Assembly: GCA_026008535.1 (NCBI GenBank)
Contig: BRKX01000001.1
Location: 70,506,317 to 70,570,316 of the forward strand
Direction of reading: 5' to 3'
DNA from: Perilla frutescens
Lineage: Eukaryota > Streptophyta > Magnoliopsida > Lamiales > Lamiaceae
Length of the DNA stretch: 64,000 nucleotides
Positions 12,245 to 24,630 of this stretch are shown piece after piece; the stretch's first letter is position 1, and the number at the start of each line of letters is the position of its first letter. A program made the position numbers and the translations under genes. Below the pieces are notes generated by a model. The model searched no databases, was not told the DNA's origin, and saw only the letters and a program-made list of their open reading frames with translations.

Positions 12245-13432
12245 TTGCTGATGAATTGCACCTCAGGAAGTAAGATCATTGTCACAACTCGAAGCAAAGC
12301 ACTAGGGAGCCTTATGATTTAACTGGCCTCTCCGATGAGGATTACTTATCTTTGTTTCTAAAATGTGCTTTCAGAGAAGTTGGTGATCGGCCTCCTAATC
12401 TGGTGGCAATCGGGAGGGAGATCGTGAACAAGTGTGGAGGCGCTCCGCTCGCTGTCAAGACGTTGGGGAGCTTGCTGTATATGAACTCGGATGAGCAAGA
12501 ATGGCTACGTATCAAGAACAATGATATATGGGAGATTGATCAGAAGCAGAGTGACATTCTGCCTATACTTACGCTAAGCTGTGAGCAATTGCCTTCCCAT
12601 TTGAGGCAATGCTTCGCGTATTGCTCCATGCTGCCAAAGGGTGTTGAGATTCCAAGAGAGGTGCTCATCAGCCTTTGGATTGCTCAAGGTTGGTGCATTC
12701 AGACAGCGCGTGTATGCAGCTTGAAGATGTCGGGAATCACTAATTCAACGAGTTGCTGTCAAGATTCTGCTTTCAAGAAGTGGTGGAAGCGTTTGATGGG
12801 AAGATGTTGGCTTGTAAGATCCACAGCCTCGTCCACGACCTTGCACAGTCTGTGGCAGGACACGAGTACCTCAAGAAGTATGATCATAAGAACATCGTCT
12901 CTGATAGAGTTTGACACATCTTCCTTCGATATGAAGATCAGCCGGGAAAAGAAGTGCCTAAAGCATTGCTCAGATCGAGAAATGTGAGTCTTTTAGGTGT
13001 GCATTCAAGATTAAGCCTCTTGAAAAGGCATCCATTCATGCCATTGCAACGAGCTTCCGACGCCTGTGCATCTTGATCTCCCTGCAGCTTGAAGAGCTGC
13101 CAAGCTCCATTGGCAACTTCAAAAGATTAAGGTATCTTGAGGGAGATGCAGTGCAAGGGCTGACAGGCCTTCAGTCATTGCTCTTGATGGGGCTGTCTAA
13201 GCTGATCAATCTTCCCGAGGGGCTTACACAGAATGTGGCAAGAACGTTGAAATTTCTCTGAATCGCAAACTGTGCTAGATTTGCAGCATTACCAGAGTGG
13301 ATTGTGAGCTTCACTTTGCTTCAAAGACTATATGTTGAGGATTGTCCTAATTTAGTCAAGCTTCCAGAGTTGATACATAGTCATGTTAGAAAGGTGCATA
13401 TCAGTGGCTGTCCTAAACTTCATGTTCAATAA
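12245..13432 (+). pseudogene. NBS-LRR resistance gene relic (CC-NBS-LRR type)
   Basis: A truncated, broken nucleotide-binding leucine-rich-repeat gene. The P-loop and kinase-2 regions are absent. What remains is an RNBS-B-like GSKIIVTTRSKAL, then across a frame change the DLTGLSDEDY region, the GLPL block (CGGAPLAVKTLGSLL), the RNBS-D block (CFAYCSMLPKG, LISLWIAQG) and, in another frame, the MHD-like KIHSLVHDLAQ. A TAA follows GNH where related genes have tyrosine. Two short LRR pieces remain (13073-13261 and 13262-13432), the last ending CPKLHVQ before TAA. The frame is broken at least near 12320, 12695 and 12990, and most LRRs are deleted. Motif order is the non-TIR type. Not functional as a receptor. 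Confidence 0.9.
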
Positions 13433-13585
13433 GCAAATACGCGCTACGAGTGGATGGAATCCTCTAGTCCTCGATCCATGTCTCACTACCAAAACTACGT
13501 AGTTTCAATACTTATTTCATTCATATTCTTAGGGATCTCGTTGGCTGTGTATAATTTGAGAATCTTTGAATAGAAAAGTTCATAT

Positions 13586-13870
13586 CCCACATCGAATTAT
13601 TACAACAGAAACTACAGCTAGTTAATAGTGTTCCCAGCAAGGAACAGTCACGACCTTACTTGAACAGGATCTGTTCTATAGTATTCGTACCTCTGTATCC
13701 TTGATATCTAAGGAGACAGGAAACCAAGTCTGGTGGATGAACTTTATATGGCTGCCCCGGCCAGAGCGTGATTAACAGCAACGTGCCCCCTCGGGCCAAC
13801 TTGTGCAGTAGAGGATCGTTCTCGGTTCGACTCGTCTAGCCGGGATGGCTGGGCAGTTGTCTGACAGACT
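13586..13870. repeat. 280-bp direct repeat, copy 2 (right of NBS-LRR relic)
   Basis: Matches 11928-12206 across its length in the same orientation. It is followed by a T-rich stretch, and its last 30 bp appear a third time at about 14008-14033. Confidence 0.85.
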
Positions 13871-13896
13871 CGACATCTTTTTTGTTGTTTTGTTTT

Positions 13897-14132
13897 AGCT
13901 CGACTTAAAAAGTACTGACGGGATTCTGAGAAAAACGAGCAGTTGTTTCAGTTTTTGTTTCTGATTGTGTCAAAGATTTACATCTCTGTTCTTGCAAGGA
14001 GTGTCGGGATGGCCGGGCAGCTGTTACACAGACTTTTATTTTTGTTTTTTGAGCTCGACTTAAAAAGTATTGATGGGATTCTAAGAAAAACGAGCAGCTA
14101 TTTTAGTTTTTGTTTCTGATTGTGTCAAAGAT
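13897..14132. repeat. Two 81-bp direct repeats
   Basis: AGCTCGACTTAAAAAGTA.. to ..GTGTCAAAGAT occurs at 13897-13977 and 14052-14132 with few differences. The spacer contains a further copy of the GGGATGGCCGGGCAGCTG tail of the 280-bp repeat, so the array grew by unequal duplication. Confidence 0.8.
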
Positions 14133-14558
14133 GAACACCCCTGTGGTGAAAACAAACAGTGATTGATAACTAACAAAATCATACCCTCGAATAGTTTCAA
14201 ATAACATCACCGATCAAATTACTTGAGAACTATGGAATTTCAGTAATCGTCTACAACCTGATAATGAACATCTGCAAAATAGAAAGAAGCCAGAAAATTT
14301 GTGCATCCGACCTCAACTAGTAACATTTACATTCTAACAGATAACCTTGAAGCAATGATTTTCTCAAGCATTCTGAGAAGTCCCGAACGCGTACTGGCAC
14401 GCACGTTTTTTTTTTCTTAGAAACTGAAACTCCCTGCAAGAACATAGATATATAATCAGATCCAGATTCATAATGTCAGTTGCAAGAACCGTCAAATCAA
14501 GAACCAAACCTTTAATAAATGGAATGAGAGCAGCAAAGCTGGGAGTTTAGTCAGCAGT
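14133..14558. other. Downstream region of the PMD gene
   Basis: This 426-bp stretch has no ORF. The part next to 14558 is expected to be the 3' UTR of the minus-strand PMD gene. Confidence 0.5.
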
Positions 14559-16890
14559 CTATGCTGTCACACTATAATCCGTCTGGCGGGTGACATCCTT
14601 GCTGTTTTCTAGAGGTGACTGTTGTACAACACCGGCTGCAGCATGGGGGAATGGACTTTCTTGTGATCCATGAGAAAGTGGCCCGTCTTCAGCTGCATGC
14701 TGGTACACGGACTCATCAACTTCAGCAGTAGCGCCATAGTCGCTCGTTCCATGAACTCCATACGTCATGCTTGACAATCCATCACCGGCACTGGCTGGAA
14801 TGCAAAGAGTTTGAGGAACAAAGTCGTGCACATGATATAATTGTCCTTGATTGATGTTGACAGCTGAAGAATATAAGCGGGGCTGGTTATTAATGCTGGA
14901 TGCATAATATCCATTGGGGTCATCTTTTCGTCTGCGTTTGGTCAGTCCCCTCCTCCTAACCATTTCTTTCCCTCTAATCCTTTCCCCAACATCAGTTTCT
15001 GAGTTGGCTGTGAATAGTGTCGGGCTTCCAACATGATCTCTTAAACATTCGTGTGCAAGGAACCGGATTCTTGTTGCAGATTGTATTTGCTGATCATCCA
15101 TCCCGTGCGTTGAGAGGGTATCTGCTACATGTGCAATTTCCCTCAATGCAGCACTCTATGTTCACCAATCAGATTTCTTCAGCAAACAAACATGTATAAT
15201 ACTGATGGAAACGGAGATGGTGCAGAATATATTTAAAGTGTGATATAGAATCTTACCATTCTCTGAAACTCGGATGAGATAGATACAGGCCTTCCTACCA
15301 TCTGTCGTGTGATTCTTGAGTACCAGTTCGTATATTCGTCCTCATCTAAGTCTTCCTCAGCCTCCACTATATGGAAATGGCGATTTGCCCACTCGTTAAC
15401 CTCTGATTCCATTTTTTCAGATAGATCCACCCCGCCGTCAACACCTCGAGTTTTCCTTTCCCATCTCGACACTTCTTCAGGGATCGTCTGATGCATGCCA
15501 AACTGTCTTAGACAGCGATCTGGAAGGTGCCTCTCCGCCTTGTCAAAACAAATCAACATTGTCTTTGATCTACCGAGGATGAGATGATTTAAAATATTCT
15601 CTGGTATAATCGTATGGCTGATATTTGAGTAAGGACACCAATCAACCTGCAGCCAAATACAAGATAAATCACTAGTATCAGGTCAAAGAACAAGGAAAAT
15701 ATGCAGAAAGTTTCTCACAAACAAATTTAAAACTTACGTCGCAAGGCTTTAGAGAATCCAAAGCTTTACGGTAGAAGGCCACATCACGATTTGAGGTTGG
15801 ACCATTATGTTTACCTTTCCACCTTAGGACAAAAGGAAAACATTCATGGATCGGATCATGGTGAAGTTTAGGTCGACCAATATTCAGGTGATAGTAACTC
15901 CAGCACTACAAAAAGGGAAATACTATTCAAGGGTGACATTTTTAGCACAGCTTTGGCCATGAAAAATAAGGAAGAGTCTAAATGTCGTTCCATACTCAGA
16001 TAATGTGTTGCAACAGCATTACATTCAGGAAAAAGATTAAAAGAAATTAGATTCAATTTTACCTGCAGTAGTGTCAAACATCCACTAATGGTGCTTTGCG
16101 ATCTAAGGGAGGCATTACCAAGTGCTCTGTACAAGAAAGATAGTGCAGCTGCACCCCAAGCATACTTCCCAGCTTCATCAAAATTTCCAAATAACGGGAG
16201 GTACATCACCGGAACTTTGTTACCTGTGGTGGTGGAGAAAATTGTACTGCCAACTAGATAAAGAAGATACGCACGCGTATGAAACTCAACATCATCAACT
16301 GAGGCATTTTCAGGGCATTCGGAGAAAGTCTCTTTCAGCCAGCTTAGCTTCACCATCCCACCGCTTGTGTACCCATAATCCGGTGATCTACCTAGATACT
16401 TAACACATATGGAATCACATGCTGTATAAGTTACACCTGTAACAGGGTGACCATCAATGGGAAGCCCAAGCAGGTAAGCAACATCTTCAAGTGATATAGT
16501 CATTTCTCCAACCGTCATATGAAATGTGTTGGTTTCTCTCCTCCATCTCTCGACTAGCGCAGATATTAGTGGGTTATCAAGGCTAATTGCTGGAATCAAT
16601 CTCAGAGAGCCAAAACCAGCCCTCTTCACAAGTTCAATCTGTTTCTCAGTGAGCAACCAACGGTCAAGCCTTGAAGTGTGTTCATGACATCTAAGTGCAC
16701 CACGCTCCTGTTAATTTTAAAGAATAACATCCTGCATGATCAATGATTTACCAGAGAAACAAGACGAGAAGAGGATCAAATTGTTGAAAGTAAACACCTG
16801 TCCCTCCCAAACAGCAGCTGAAACATGCTTGTCTTGATCATATAAAACAGAATCATCAACTGGTCCCGGGTTGGTTGCATGGCAATCCAT
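14559..16890 (-). CDS. Plant mobile domain (MAIN-like) protein
   Basis: Five exons: 16798-16890, 16063-16707, 15738-15905, 15257-15646, 14559-15155 (TAG). They total 1,893 nt for 630 residues, with all introns in phase 0. The start is the ATG opening MDCHATNPGPVDD. Residues ~30-400 form a plant mobile domain (PF10536): LRCHEHTSRLDRW, FGSLRLIPAISLDNPLISAL, VERWRRETNTFH, VGEMTISLEDVAYLLGLPIDG, CWSYYHLNIGRP. This domain is shared with MAIN/MAIL proteins, which act in meristem maintenance and transposon silencing in Arabidopsis, and is also found captured in transposons. An acidic patch (EAEEDLDEDEY) and a basic motif (RRRGLTKRRRKD, a likely nuclear signal) follow. The multi-exon structure and long unique C-terminus suggest a resident host gene. 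The 5' UTR and any leader introns extend toward 18.1 kb but are not resolved. Confidence 0.9.
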
Positions 16891-17718
16891 CAGGTTGCTA
16901 TTACTAACATCTGTTGAAAATGCAGAAAGGCAACCCTAAAGATGTGCTCAGTAATGAACCTGTGCATTGATATAACATGTCAATGGCATCTCACTATACT
17001 AAAAAACAAATTAGAGCCTAATATCTTACTGTTTGCAATAGAACCCTGCGAGATAGCTGATTGTGTAGACAGCCTACTATACACTACAAGAAACAGCTTG
17101 ATATTCTCTTCCCATTAGCAACTCAATAAAGCCAACAGCTTATTGAGGCCTTGATGGAGATTAAAACTGATTAAAATGTTCATATCAAGAGCTTCTGATT
17201 ATACAGGAATAGGAAAGCACACTGAGATGATTCAGCATTCTCAAAATTCACAACGGACCTCATTGACATTCCTACTCACACCTCCAGACAACACAACCCA
17301 AAATCATCAGTTTCATTGAACAACCTAAAAAAACTGCACTAGCTGGCGCCCAGCATTCATATTCTCTGTGGCTCTTTCAGGATTTACAATGCACATTGAT
17401 GCATTTACAAAGGCACACGTGATGTGTTTTCTGCATCATTCTTATACTATTGAACACCATCATTGATCTAGTTAACCAATTAATCTCTTCACAGAGCATA
17501 AGAAAAGCACAGAACTGTTTCATTTACAATTTCATACATCACCACCTACACGCCACCACTAGCAATTTACTCTCATTGATAAACAATCAAGAATGCTAAA
17601 TCAGTGACGAGCAAGGATAAAAATTATTTAGAAATAAAATGGAGCAACATAGCAAGCTAATTTTTCCACAGCAAAAACCTTCAGTTGACCACATAATTAA
17701 CTATCCAGGAAAGGAAAC

Positions 17719-17769
<51 letters not shown>

Positions 17770-18175
17770 AACGTCACAAATACATCATTAATCAGAACTG
17801 AACAGGTAAGAAACTCCATTTGAGACAATTCTAAACATACCAAGCATTTCCACCAAACCCAAATATTCAACAAAAAAAAATCGTTAAATGAGGAAATTGA
17901 TGTAAAAGTTTGATTCTTTCTAGTTTTTCTCTAAAAATGAGTGAGAATCGACTTACTGGAGGCAGGATAAAAATCTTCAGACTTCATGGCAATGCATTAC
18001 TTCTTTATCTGAGCCCTTATTCAGCTGGAAATCCCATAAACTGCTGTAAATTAAAGACCAATTTTACGAGAAAAATTAAAGAAAACTGCATAGAGCAGAT
18101 GGGTTTCGACGTTTCGTCCTAGGTTCAGTAGCGATGACAGGGAAAAAGAAAAGAGGGTGGAGAGGAGACGGAATG

Positions 18176-18178
<3 letters not shown>
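16891..18178. other. Upstream/leader region of the PMD gene
   Basis: No coding sequence is supported. The start exon is preceded by a good acceptor (TTTTCAACAG), so a 5' UTR intron is likely. It holds a (GA)n tract at 17721-17767. The 70-codon frame at 17910-18122 shows no family feature. Confidence 0.45.
17721..17767. repeat. (GA)n microsatellite
   Basis: A 47-bp pure GA run. Confidence 0.95.

Positions 18179-18211
<33 letters not shown>
18179..18211. repeat. (GA)n microsatellite
   Basis: A 33-bp GA run at the probable promoter or 5' leader of the minus-strand PMD gene. Confidence 0.95.
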
Positions 18212-18214
<3 letters not shown>

Positions 18215-19214
18215 GGGTTATGGTCTTATGGACTTATGGGTGGGTCAGTTAAAAAAAACAATTATATTTTTTTGTTAAATTAATATAATAAGCATATATA
18301 ATTGTTTTTATAAGTTTTATATGAAATCTAACAAATTACTACTTATTTTAATTAAATTTTATAAAACGTACAACTATATAGTCAGCCAAAAGGTGCATTT
18401 AATAGAATTCAAATTTCAAACGATAGAACTAGGTCAATCTTTTTTTTTTAATTTTTATATCAGCAAAAGACTATATAGCTAAGATAAACAATTCATTTAA
18501 TAGTTGACATTGGAAAGCATTTTATTTTCTCTATAAAATTTTATATTTCTAGGTGAGTTACAAATCCAAAAAAATAAAAATTAGCAGAAACCATTAAGTA
18601 TTATTAAAAATGCAATTTAAATAAAGTCTTCATTTTTTTAATAGTCCGTTAACATTTGACCATAAATCCGTTCATAATTAGTCATTAAATCATCCTAATG
18701 GACTAATAAATTTTAATGTAGATAAAATTTTGTGTTAGATTGTTTAACGGGTCTACTCTTACATTAGACGGATCAAATAAAATCTAAACTCGCCCAAAAA
18801 ACCAACAAGCCCGCCCTAAAAACCCATTTTCCACTCAAGAAAATACCACACCAGATCACCTATTGCATTTCCTGTTGCAAGCTTATTGTTTTTTAAAAAC
18901 ATATATATTTTTTTAATTTTTAATTAATTATGATTTTATTTAATTTAAATTTTTTATTTATGATTCATCTATTCCCAATTAGAATATATTTTTTTTTAAC
19001 AAAATAAATACAAAAAATTTAGCTATGCAACCTCAAATAAAATAGGAATGATAATAGATGATCTGATCCAAGTAAATACCCCACGCGCATAAGACCTTTT
19101 TTTTTTGGCTGGGCCCTTAACTGCTCTTTCCGCCATTTACTTTTTGATTTGCTTTCTTTTTCATTTTCATTTTTGCCTTTTCTTTTTTATATATTTTTTT
19201 AAATCATTATTTTG
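18212..19214. other. AT-rich intergenic DNA
   Basis: I see no gene or clear element. Confidence 0.5.
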
Positions 19215-19870
19215 TATCGAGCACAATGCATGAGTGTACGCATTAACGCTGGGTGAATGTATTGCGCAAGACGTTGGATAAAAAATTAAATTAATTTAAT
19301 TTACTTTTAAGGTTCACTAATTCTATTTTAAGATATATATTTATTTTAAAAAAATTAATTATCAAGCGCAGTGCACTTGTCCGATGCTAATGCGTTGCAC
19401 TGCGCGAAACGTTGAATAAACAAATTAATTTAATTTAATTTAATTTTAGGGGTCACTAATTCCATTGTAGGGTGCATATTTATTTCAAAAAAATTAATTA
19501 TCTCATGCATTAGCGTAGGACGAGTGCGTTGCTCGAGACACCGGGATTTTTTTAATTTAATTCAAAAATTAAATTAATTCAATTTAATTATATGGTTTAC
19601 TAATTCCATTTTAATGTATATATTTATTTCAAAAAAAAATTAATTATCAAACGCGGTGCACTAGCCCACACATTAGCGTGGTACGAGTGCACTACACGAG
19701 AGGTCGGATAAAAAAATTAATTTAAATAAAAAAAATAAAGTAATTCAATTTAATCTTGAAATTCACTAATTCTAATTTAGGGTATATATTTATTTCAAAA
19801 AAAATTATCGAGCCTATACGTTAGCGTTGGTCGAGTGCACTGTGCAAAACGTCGGAAAAAAAATATTAAA
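19215..19870. repeat. Degenerate satellite-like tandem repeat, about 4.5 units of ~145 bp
   Basis: Units begin at TATC(G/A)AGC-like points near 19215, 19360, 19499, 19645 and 19806 (spacing 139-161 bp). Each has a GC-richer head with TTAGCG and GAGTGC words ending GTCGGATAAA-like, then an AAATTAATTTAATT core, then TTCACTAATTC and TATATTTATTTCAAAAA. The units are strongly diverged, so the array is old. Confidence 0.8.
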
Positions 19871-20220
19871 AAGTTAAATATATATTTAAAAAAAAAAGAA
19901 ATTAAAAATTGGATAAAAAAATTTTAAGAAAAAAAGGAAAGAGAGGGAGGGTACACTAAAAAAAGAAAAATAAAAAAAGGGGATCATGTTATTAGATCAA
20001 ATAATATCCGTCTAAAATAACATATTCATCAGACGGTTCACGGTCTCACCCAAACGTATATGTATACATAAGTAATAATGAATGTAAAGTGAAATTTAAT
20101 TTTGAAGGGCATTCAAAATGCATTTGCATATTATAGAAGTGCAAAAGGGTACATCTCGGGGGTGCAAAATGCAATTTAGTGGGAGATTTTATCAAATTCC
20201 AAAAGTTTCACTTGAGAAGC
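19871..20220. other. Promoter-side spacer of AUG1
   Basis: A-rich sequence, then plain intergenic DNA leading to the AUG1 leader. I see no specific motif. Confidence 0.4.
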
Positions 20221-20856
20221 AACAGCCCAACTGAGAGCACAAATCCGTCCCTGGCCGGCGATCCACCGTCTCGCTCGCTCCTCCCGCCGGCGAAGCCTCC
20301 TCCATTTCAGGTCTCTCTCTTTGCGTGTATCCATACATACATACATATATATATATATGAATATGCGCATATATATCTGTAGTGTTGAGTTCTTACTGTA
20401 ATGTTATTCTAATTGAGGTTTAGTTTTTTCGTTGTCTGTGAGATTTCTATTTAAGCCCATTGCTAATGGAAAAGAATCGGTTTTCAGTTATCTTTGAGTT
20501 CTATGCTCGATCTGTTTGATTGCCAGTTCAATTTGATGCATTTCTTATTTTTCTGTTTTCCCACTAGTAATTTTCTTTGTTGCCAATGTGTGGTTGGGGG
20601 AAATGGAAAAAATGCAAGGTAAATATTAGGTTAGCTTAGAATTCATTGTTTTTTTTTTAGCATTCTTATTGAATTTAGTTATCATTTTATATCTTGTTTC
20701 AAGTTACAGTTGAAAACCCCCAATTTCAAGGCTCTAGGTGTTGATTATTGAGTTACTTGCTTTGCTATATTCGTTCTCTTATCTGTAATCTTATTGGTTT
20801 TGTGAGTGAAGATTTGGACCGAAATTCAAATTTAGAAACGAGGGAAGAGCAGAAGG
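20221..20856 (+). promoter_or_regulatory. AUG1 5' leader with probable intron
   Basis: A GC-rich stretch at about 20225-20310 ends CATTTCAG|GTCTCTCT, a good donor. The next ~500 bp is T-rich and intron-like, with possible acceptors near 20811. This resembles a 5' UTR exon plus intron ahead of the ATG at 20857. Exact ends need transcript data. Confidence 0.5.
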
Positions 20857-22487
20857 ATGAGTGATATTGGTGGGGGATCTGATCCTCCTTCTCCTTCTAT
20901 GTCAGTGGCATCATCTGAACCATCGAAAAGCAGTGGTAACACTGGCTTTGATGCTAATCGAATTGCAGAAGTGAAATCATGGCTTGTGTCTCAGTTTGAT
21001 GCAGTTGGAAAAGATGTGCCCGATTTTGAGTACACTCCTCGGAGTATTGCTCACTTACACAATGTTGCCACCCTCTCCCAGGCCAAGACCCAGGCTGCCA
21101 CCATTGTGGCAAATGATTTTCGTCAGAAAGCTGCAGAATATCGTTCCCAAGGTCTCACCTTTTTATTTTCCGAATATGCACAGACATATTTGTCTACCAC
21201 ATGCTTTTGCTTTCTTGCGTAGTACTAATTTATCTGCAACTTGTTTTTCATTATGAAAATAGCAACTGGTGTTAATTTCATTTGGTTTGTTATATAATGG
21301 TCCTCGTTGTGTTTGTGTTTGTGTTGTGTCTTGTTCAACTTCTATGACTGCAGCTTCAAGGATAAGAGAGATACTAGAGCATGTTGGATTGGTGCAAGAT
21401 AGTTTACCATCCAATGTGGTATCATCTTCCCAAGTTCTTGCCAGTGTGGCAAATCTGTTGAATATTAGGGATACCGAATTGAGTAGGTTGGTATTTGCCC
21501 AGTTGCCCTTACATTTTTTTATAGTCATATGAGGAGTCACCAACTTAATGGAGAAATGCTTTAGTTTTCTTGTAGCAATGGCGGATCAATCTCTGAGAAA
21601 AACAGCAGTAGAAGAGAAGAGGGCTAAAGTGCAACAGGAGTCCAAAGAACTTCTTGACTATACTCGGAAGGCAATCGCACGATTGACATACTTGAAAAGG
21701 TGGATCTGCCAGTTCTGTTTACTCATTCACAAGTCAAATTTAGTTTCTCCTCATTTCCAGGACTTCTCTTGGGTGTTGTGAACTATAATTAACCTGCACG
21801 ATATCCTCAATTTTAATATTTTGTTTTCTTGTCAGAACACTTGCACAATTAGAAGATGATATACCTCCTTGTGAAGCTCAAATGGAACACTGGAAGACGA
21901 ACTTGGCAATAATGGAATCAAAAGAGAGACAGTATCTGCAGCAGTATTCGAATTACAAGGTATGGCGATATTATGTCGCTTTGAATTGGGTTTTGATGTT
22001 GCTCTTATTAGTGTACTGTATTCTAAAGATCAAATAAAACCATGACGATTTTAATAAATTATTATTTTCTATATAAGTTGTGTTATGCCAGTTAACTGAT
22101 AAAAGGAATGAGAATTCTGTGCTTGAATTCAAACATTTTTTGTTCTGTCCCAGGCCATGCTCAATCGTGTGGGCTATAGCCCCGATATTAGTCATGGAGT
22201 GTTGGTGGAAATGGCTGAGCACAGGAAGGACCTGGAGAAGAAAACAAAACCAATCCTTGAGACATTAAGAAGTTACCAAGACTTGCCTCCTGTAGTTTCC
22301 TTATCCAACTAATTATCTTTTTTCTCTCTTCATAATTCTATCTATTATAGGTTGATTTTGAGACTGTTATTACGTCCAGGACAAGGCTTTGGCTGCATTG
22401 GCAATTGAGGATAAGAAGAGGCAGTACGCTGCTGCTGAAAAGTATCTTGAAGATGTGTTGCAGTCTGCTCTTGCATCTTCTGAGTAA
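20857..22487 (+). CDS. AUG1: HAUS augmin-like complex subunit 1
   Basis: Six exons: 20857-21151, 21354-21486, 21565-21699, 21836-21959, 22154-22291, 22380-22487 (TAA). They total 933 nt for 310 residues. The protein belongs to the eight-subunit augmin complex, which recruits gamma-tubulin to existing microtubules for branched nucleation in spindles, phragmoplasts and cortical arrays. Recognised by the AUG1 pattern: DANRIAEVKSWLVSQFDA near the N-terminus, SQAKTQAATIVANDFR, SLPSNVVSSSQVLASVANLL, LLDYTRKAIARLTYLKR, LETLRSYQDLPPDKALAAL, and a C-terminal IEDKKRQYAAAEKYLEDVLQ helix. Heptad-rich segments imply coiled coil through most of the length. No transmembrane segment or lesion is seen. Confidence 0.95.
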
Positions 22488-23080
22488 CTTGACATGATTA
22501 AGGCTGAGTTCGTTCTGGGCTCGACTTTTTTCTTATGGGGGATTTGTAGAATTGTTCATGTTTACCTTTGTGATCCTTCTGCGAATTCTTGATGGATTTA
22601 AGTATATTGTGCAAACGATTAGAGCAGTTCAGTAATTTGTGTATAGGCTTGGTGTCTTGATAACCCGTGAATTTGAGGAGAATATCTATGTAAAACAAAC
22701 ATTATAACCAAAGTTTGAATTGTTATTTAACTTATCAGGGATAAGCTCAGTAGGTATTGTCATTATCATGTTTTACTTCTCAGTAACATAAATGTATGCT
22801 GCTCTTAGATATATTTGTGCAAATTTCCTCAGTGGTCGGCATTTTATTTATCCGTAACACTCTTTATTTCTCTTTTGACCTTATACAGATCGTCCATTCA
22901 AAAGAAGTAGAATGCCTTCTATGATGTCTGGTTTTTTATTTATGATAACATTTCTGAAAACAGGGATGCCAGGAATGAAGAGCAGTTGGATTAATTAGCT
23001 ATGTGCCTAGGATCGAAACTAATCAGGTAACACGTTTAATTGCTCATCCTTTATTTATGCATCAGAAATAGATACGTCTC
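22488..23080. other. Convergent gap between AUG1 and methyltransferase A
   Basis: 593 bp, T-rich, without an ORF. It should include the AUG1 3' UTR on the left and that of methyltransferase A on the right. Confidence 0.5.
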
Positions 23081-23806
23081 TTAACTTGATAAACCAACTT
23101 TCCCTATCTTTAAGTAAATAGGGAAAATAACAGTCTTTTGGATTTTGCCATCTTCATTCCAAGCCCTCTTGAATTCTTCCTTCACATTGTCTGAGAGCAA
23201 CTCGACACCCTTTTCTTTAGCAATTTCATAAGCAGACCATGACCTCAAGTATGTGAAATAACCCTCCAAATCCATCACTTTCTCTATGTTAAACCGAAAG
23301 GGTCCATTGTGCTCAAGTCCATCAACTGGATTAAATGGGAAATCAATGGTTTCATATTTCTCGTCCACCATCTGACGAGGCGATTTCCAGTAGGGACCAG
23401 CATCGACGGTGTAAAACCTTTGGAACAATGAGTCAACGGTAGGGCTAACTTCTGGTGTAGTGTAACACCATGCAGCGATCACCCCGTTGGGCTTCTTTAG
23501 AAGCCATTTCACTTGTTGGTAGAAGGTAGGGAGGTCGAACCAGTGCATGGCTTGAGCAATGGTGACCAAATCAAAAGTGGATTGTGATCCAACTTTGTTT
23601 TGGAGTTCATCCATGGACATGGTGGGGGAAGTGCATTGGTATGTTATGTTTGGTAGCTTTGCTGCAAATTCTAGTTGCTTTGGGCTTATGTCTGTAGCGA
23701 TTACATTCTTGTAAATCTTAGCCAGCTGATCACATGAATGAAATATGCATTAGAAACAACTTATATATGCTATACATATATATATGTATGTGTGTGTGTG
23801 TGTGTG

Positions 23807-23849
<43 letters not shown>

Positions 23850-24035
23850 ACTGAGTTGGCTGCTTGGCCGGTGCCAGTGCCAGCATCCCATGCAAGTTCA
23901 TGAGAGGGGGTCTTGGAAGCAATGAAATGGAAGAGTTCTTGAGGGTAATTGGGCCTACCCTCAGAATACTGCTTTGCCTCGTAAATAGGGTTTCCCTCAG
24001 AATACTGATTTGCCTGCTTCATCAACAAATCTGCC

Positions 24036-24037
<2 letters not shown>
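23081..24037 (-). CDS. SAM-dependent methyltransferase, tandem copy A
   Basis: Two exons, 23852-24037 and 23081-23725, giving 276 residues. A class I methyltransferase (Methyltransf_11 type) like the plant genes annotated as putative methyltransferase DDB_G0268948, distantly related to yeast trans-aconitate methyltransferase. The SAM-binding motif I is ELAWDAGTGTGQAA; motif II region is VIATDISPKQLEF; then FDLVTIAQAMHWFDLPTFY. The substrate cannot be inferred. It is about 75-80% alike by eye to copy B downstream (24631-25557), same strand and same intron position. The N-terminus carries a small internal duplication (KQANQYSEG.. then AKQYSEGRP) absent from copy B. The intron uses a GTTAAT donor, weaker than that of copy B. 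Confidence 0.9.
23788..23845. repeat. (GT)n then (GA)n in intron 1 of methyltransferase A
   Basis: GT run 23788-23809, then GA run 23811-23845, close to the 5' splice site. The paralogue has a GA run at the same place (25379-25398). Confidence 0.95.

Positions 24038-24038
<1 letters not shown>

Positions 24039-24083
<45 letters not shown>
24039..24083. repeat. (CT)n in the 5' leader of methyltransferase A
   Basis: Starts within 2 bp of the start codon and spans 45 bp. On the coding strand it is a GA run immediately upstream of the ATG, as in copy B. Confidence 0.95.
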
Positions 24084-24085
<2 letters not shown>

Positions 24086-24152
24086 GATAGCAATATTTGT
24101 GGGGGTTCGGTGATATAGATTTCAGCATCTATTTTATATGTGCATTATTATA

Positions 24153-24161
24153 GTATTTATA
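24153..24161 (-). promoter_or_regulatory. TATA box of methyltransferase A
   Basis: TATAAATAC on the minus strand, about 120 bp upstream of the start codon. Copy B has TATAAATA at the same distance, which supports both. Confidence 0.6.
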
Positions 24162-24630
24162 CTTCCCACTTATGTCATGCTATGCGTCATATGCCAATAA
24201 GCCCGTCACTATCTTTGACCAACGCTTTGTTTGGATATCTGGGGGAGTACTATTAAGGGCTGCTTGGCTTGGTGTGGGGGAATAGGGTTGGGTAACGAGA
24301 ATAAAAGGGAATTCATTCTTTTCCTCATGTTTTGGTTTGGTGCAAATAAATAAATAATAATAAAATATTATAATATAATAATAACAACAATACTAAATAG
24401 TATTTTCTATATTTCTCAATAACTATCATTTTGGACAAGTGTACACACGTTAATAAAACTAATCAAATTATCTTATACATTCTTGTGCCATTAAATGGGA
24501 CAAATTTGAGAAAAATATGAGTTTTCATTTCATAATTTGAACCGAATACAATAATTATTCCAAAGTAATTGACCCTGTAGAATTTGAACCAAGCATGACC
24601 TAATATATATGCAGGACTGCAGGTAGTGAG
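24162..24630. other. Spacer between the methyltransferase copies
   Basis: 469 bp. It includes the upstream promoter of copy A and the 3' UTR of copy B. AT-rich, no ORF. Confidence 0.5.
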
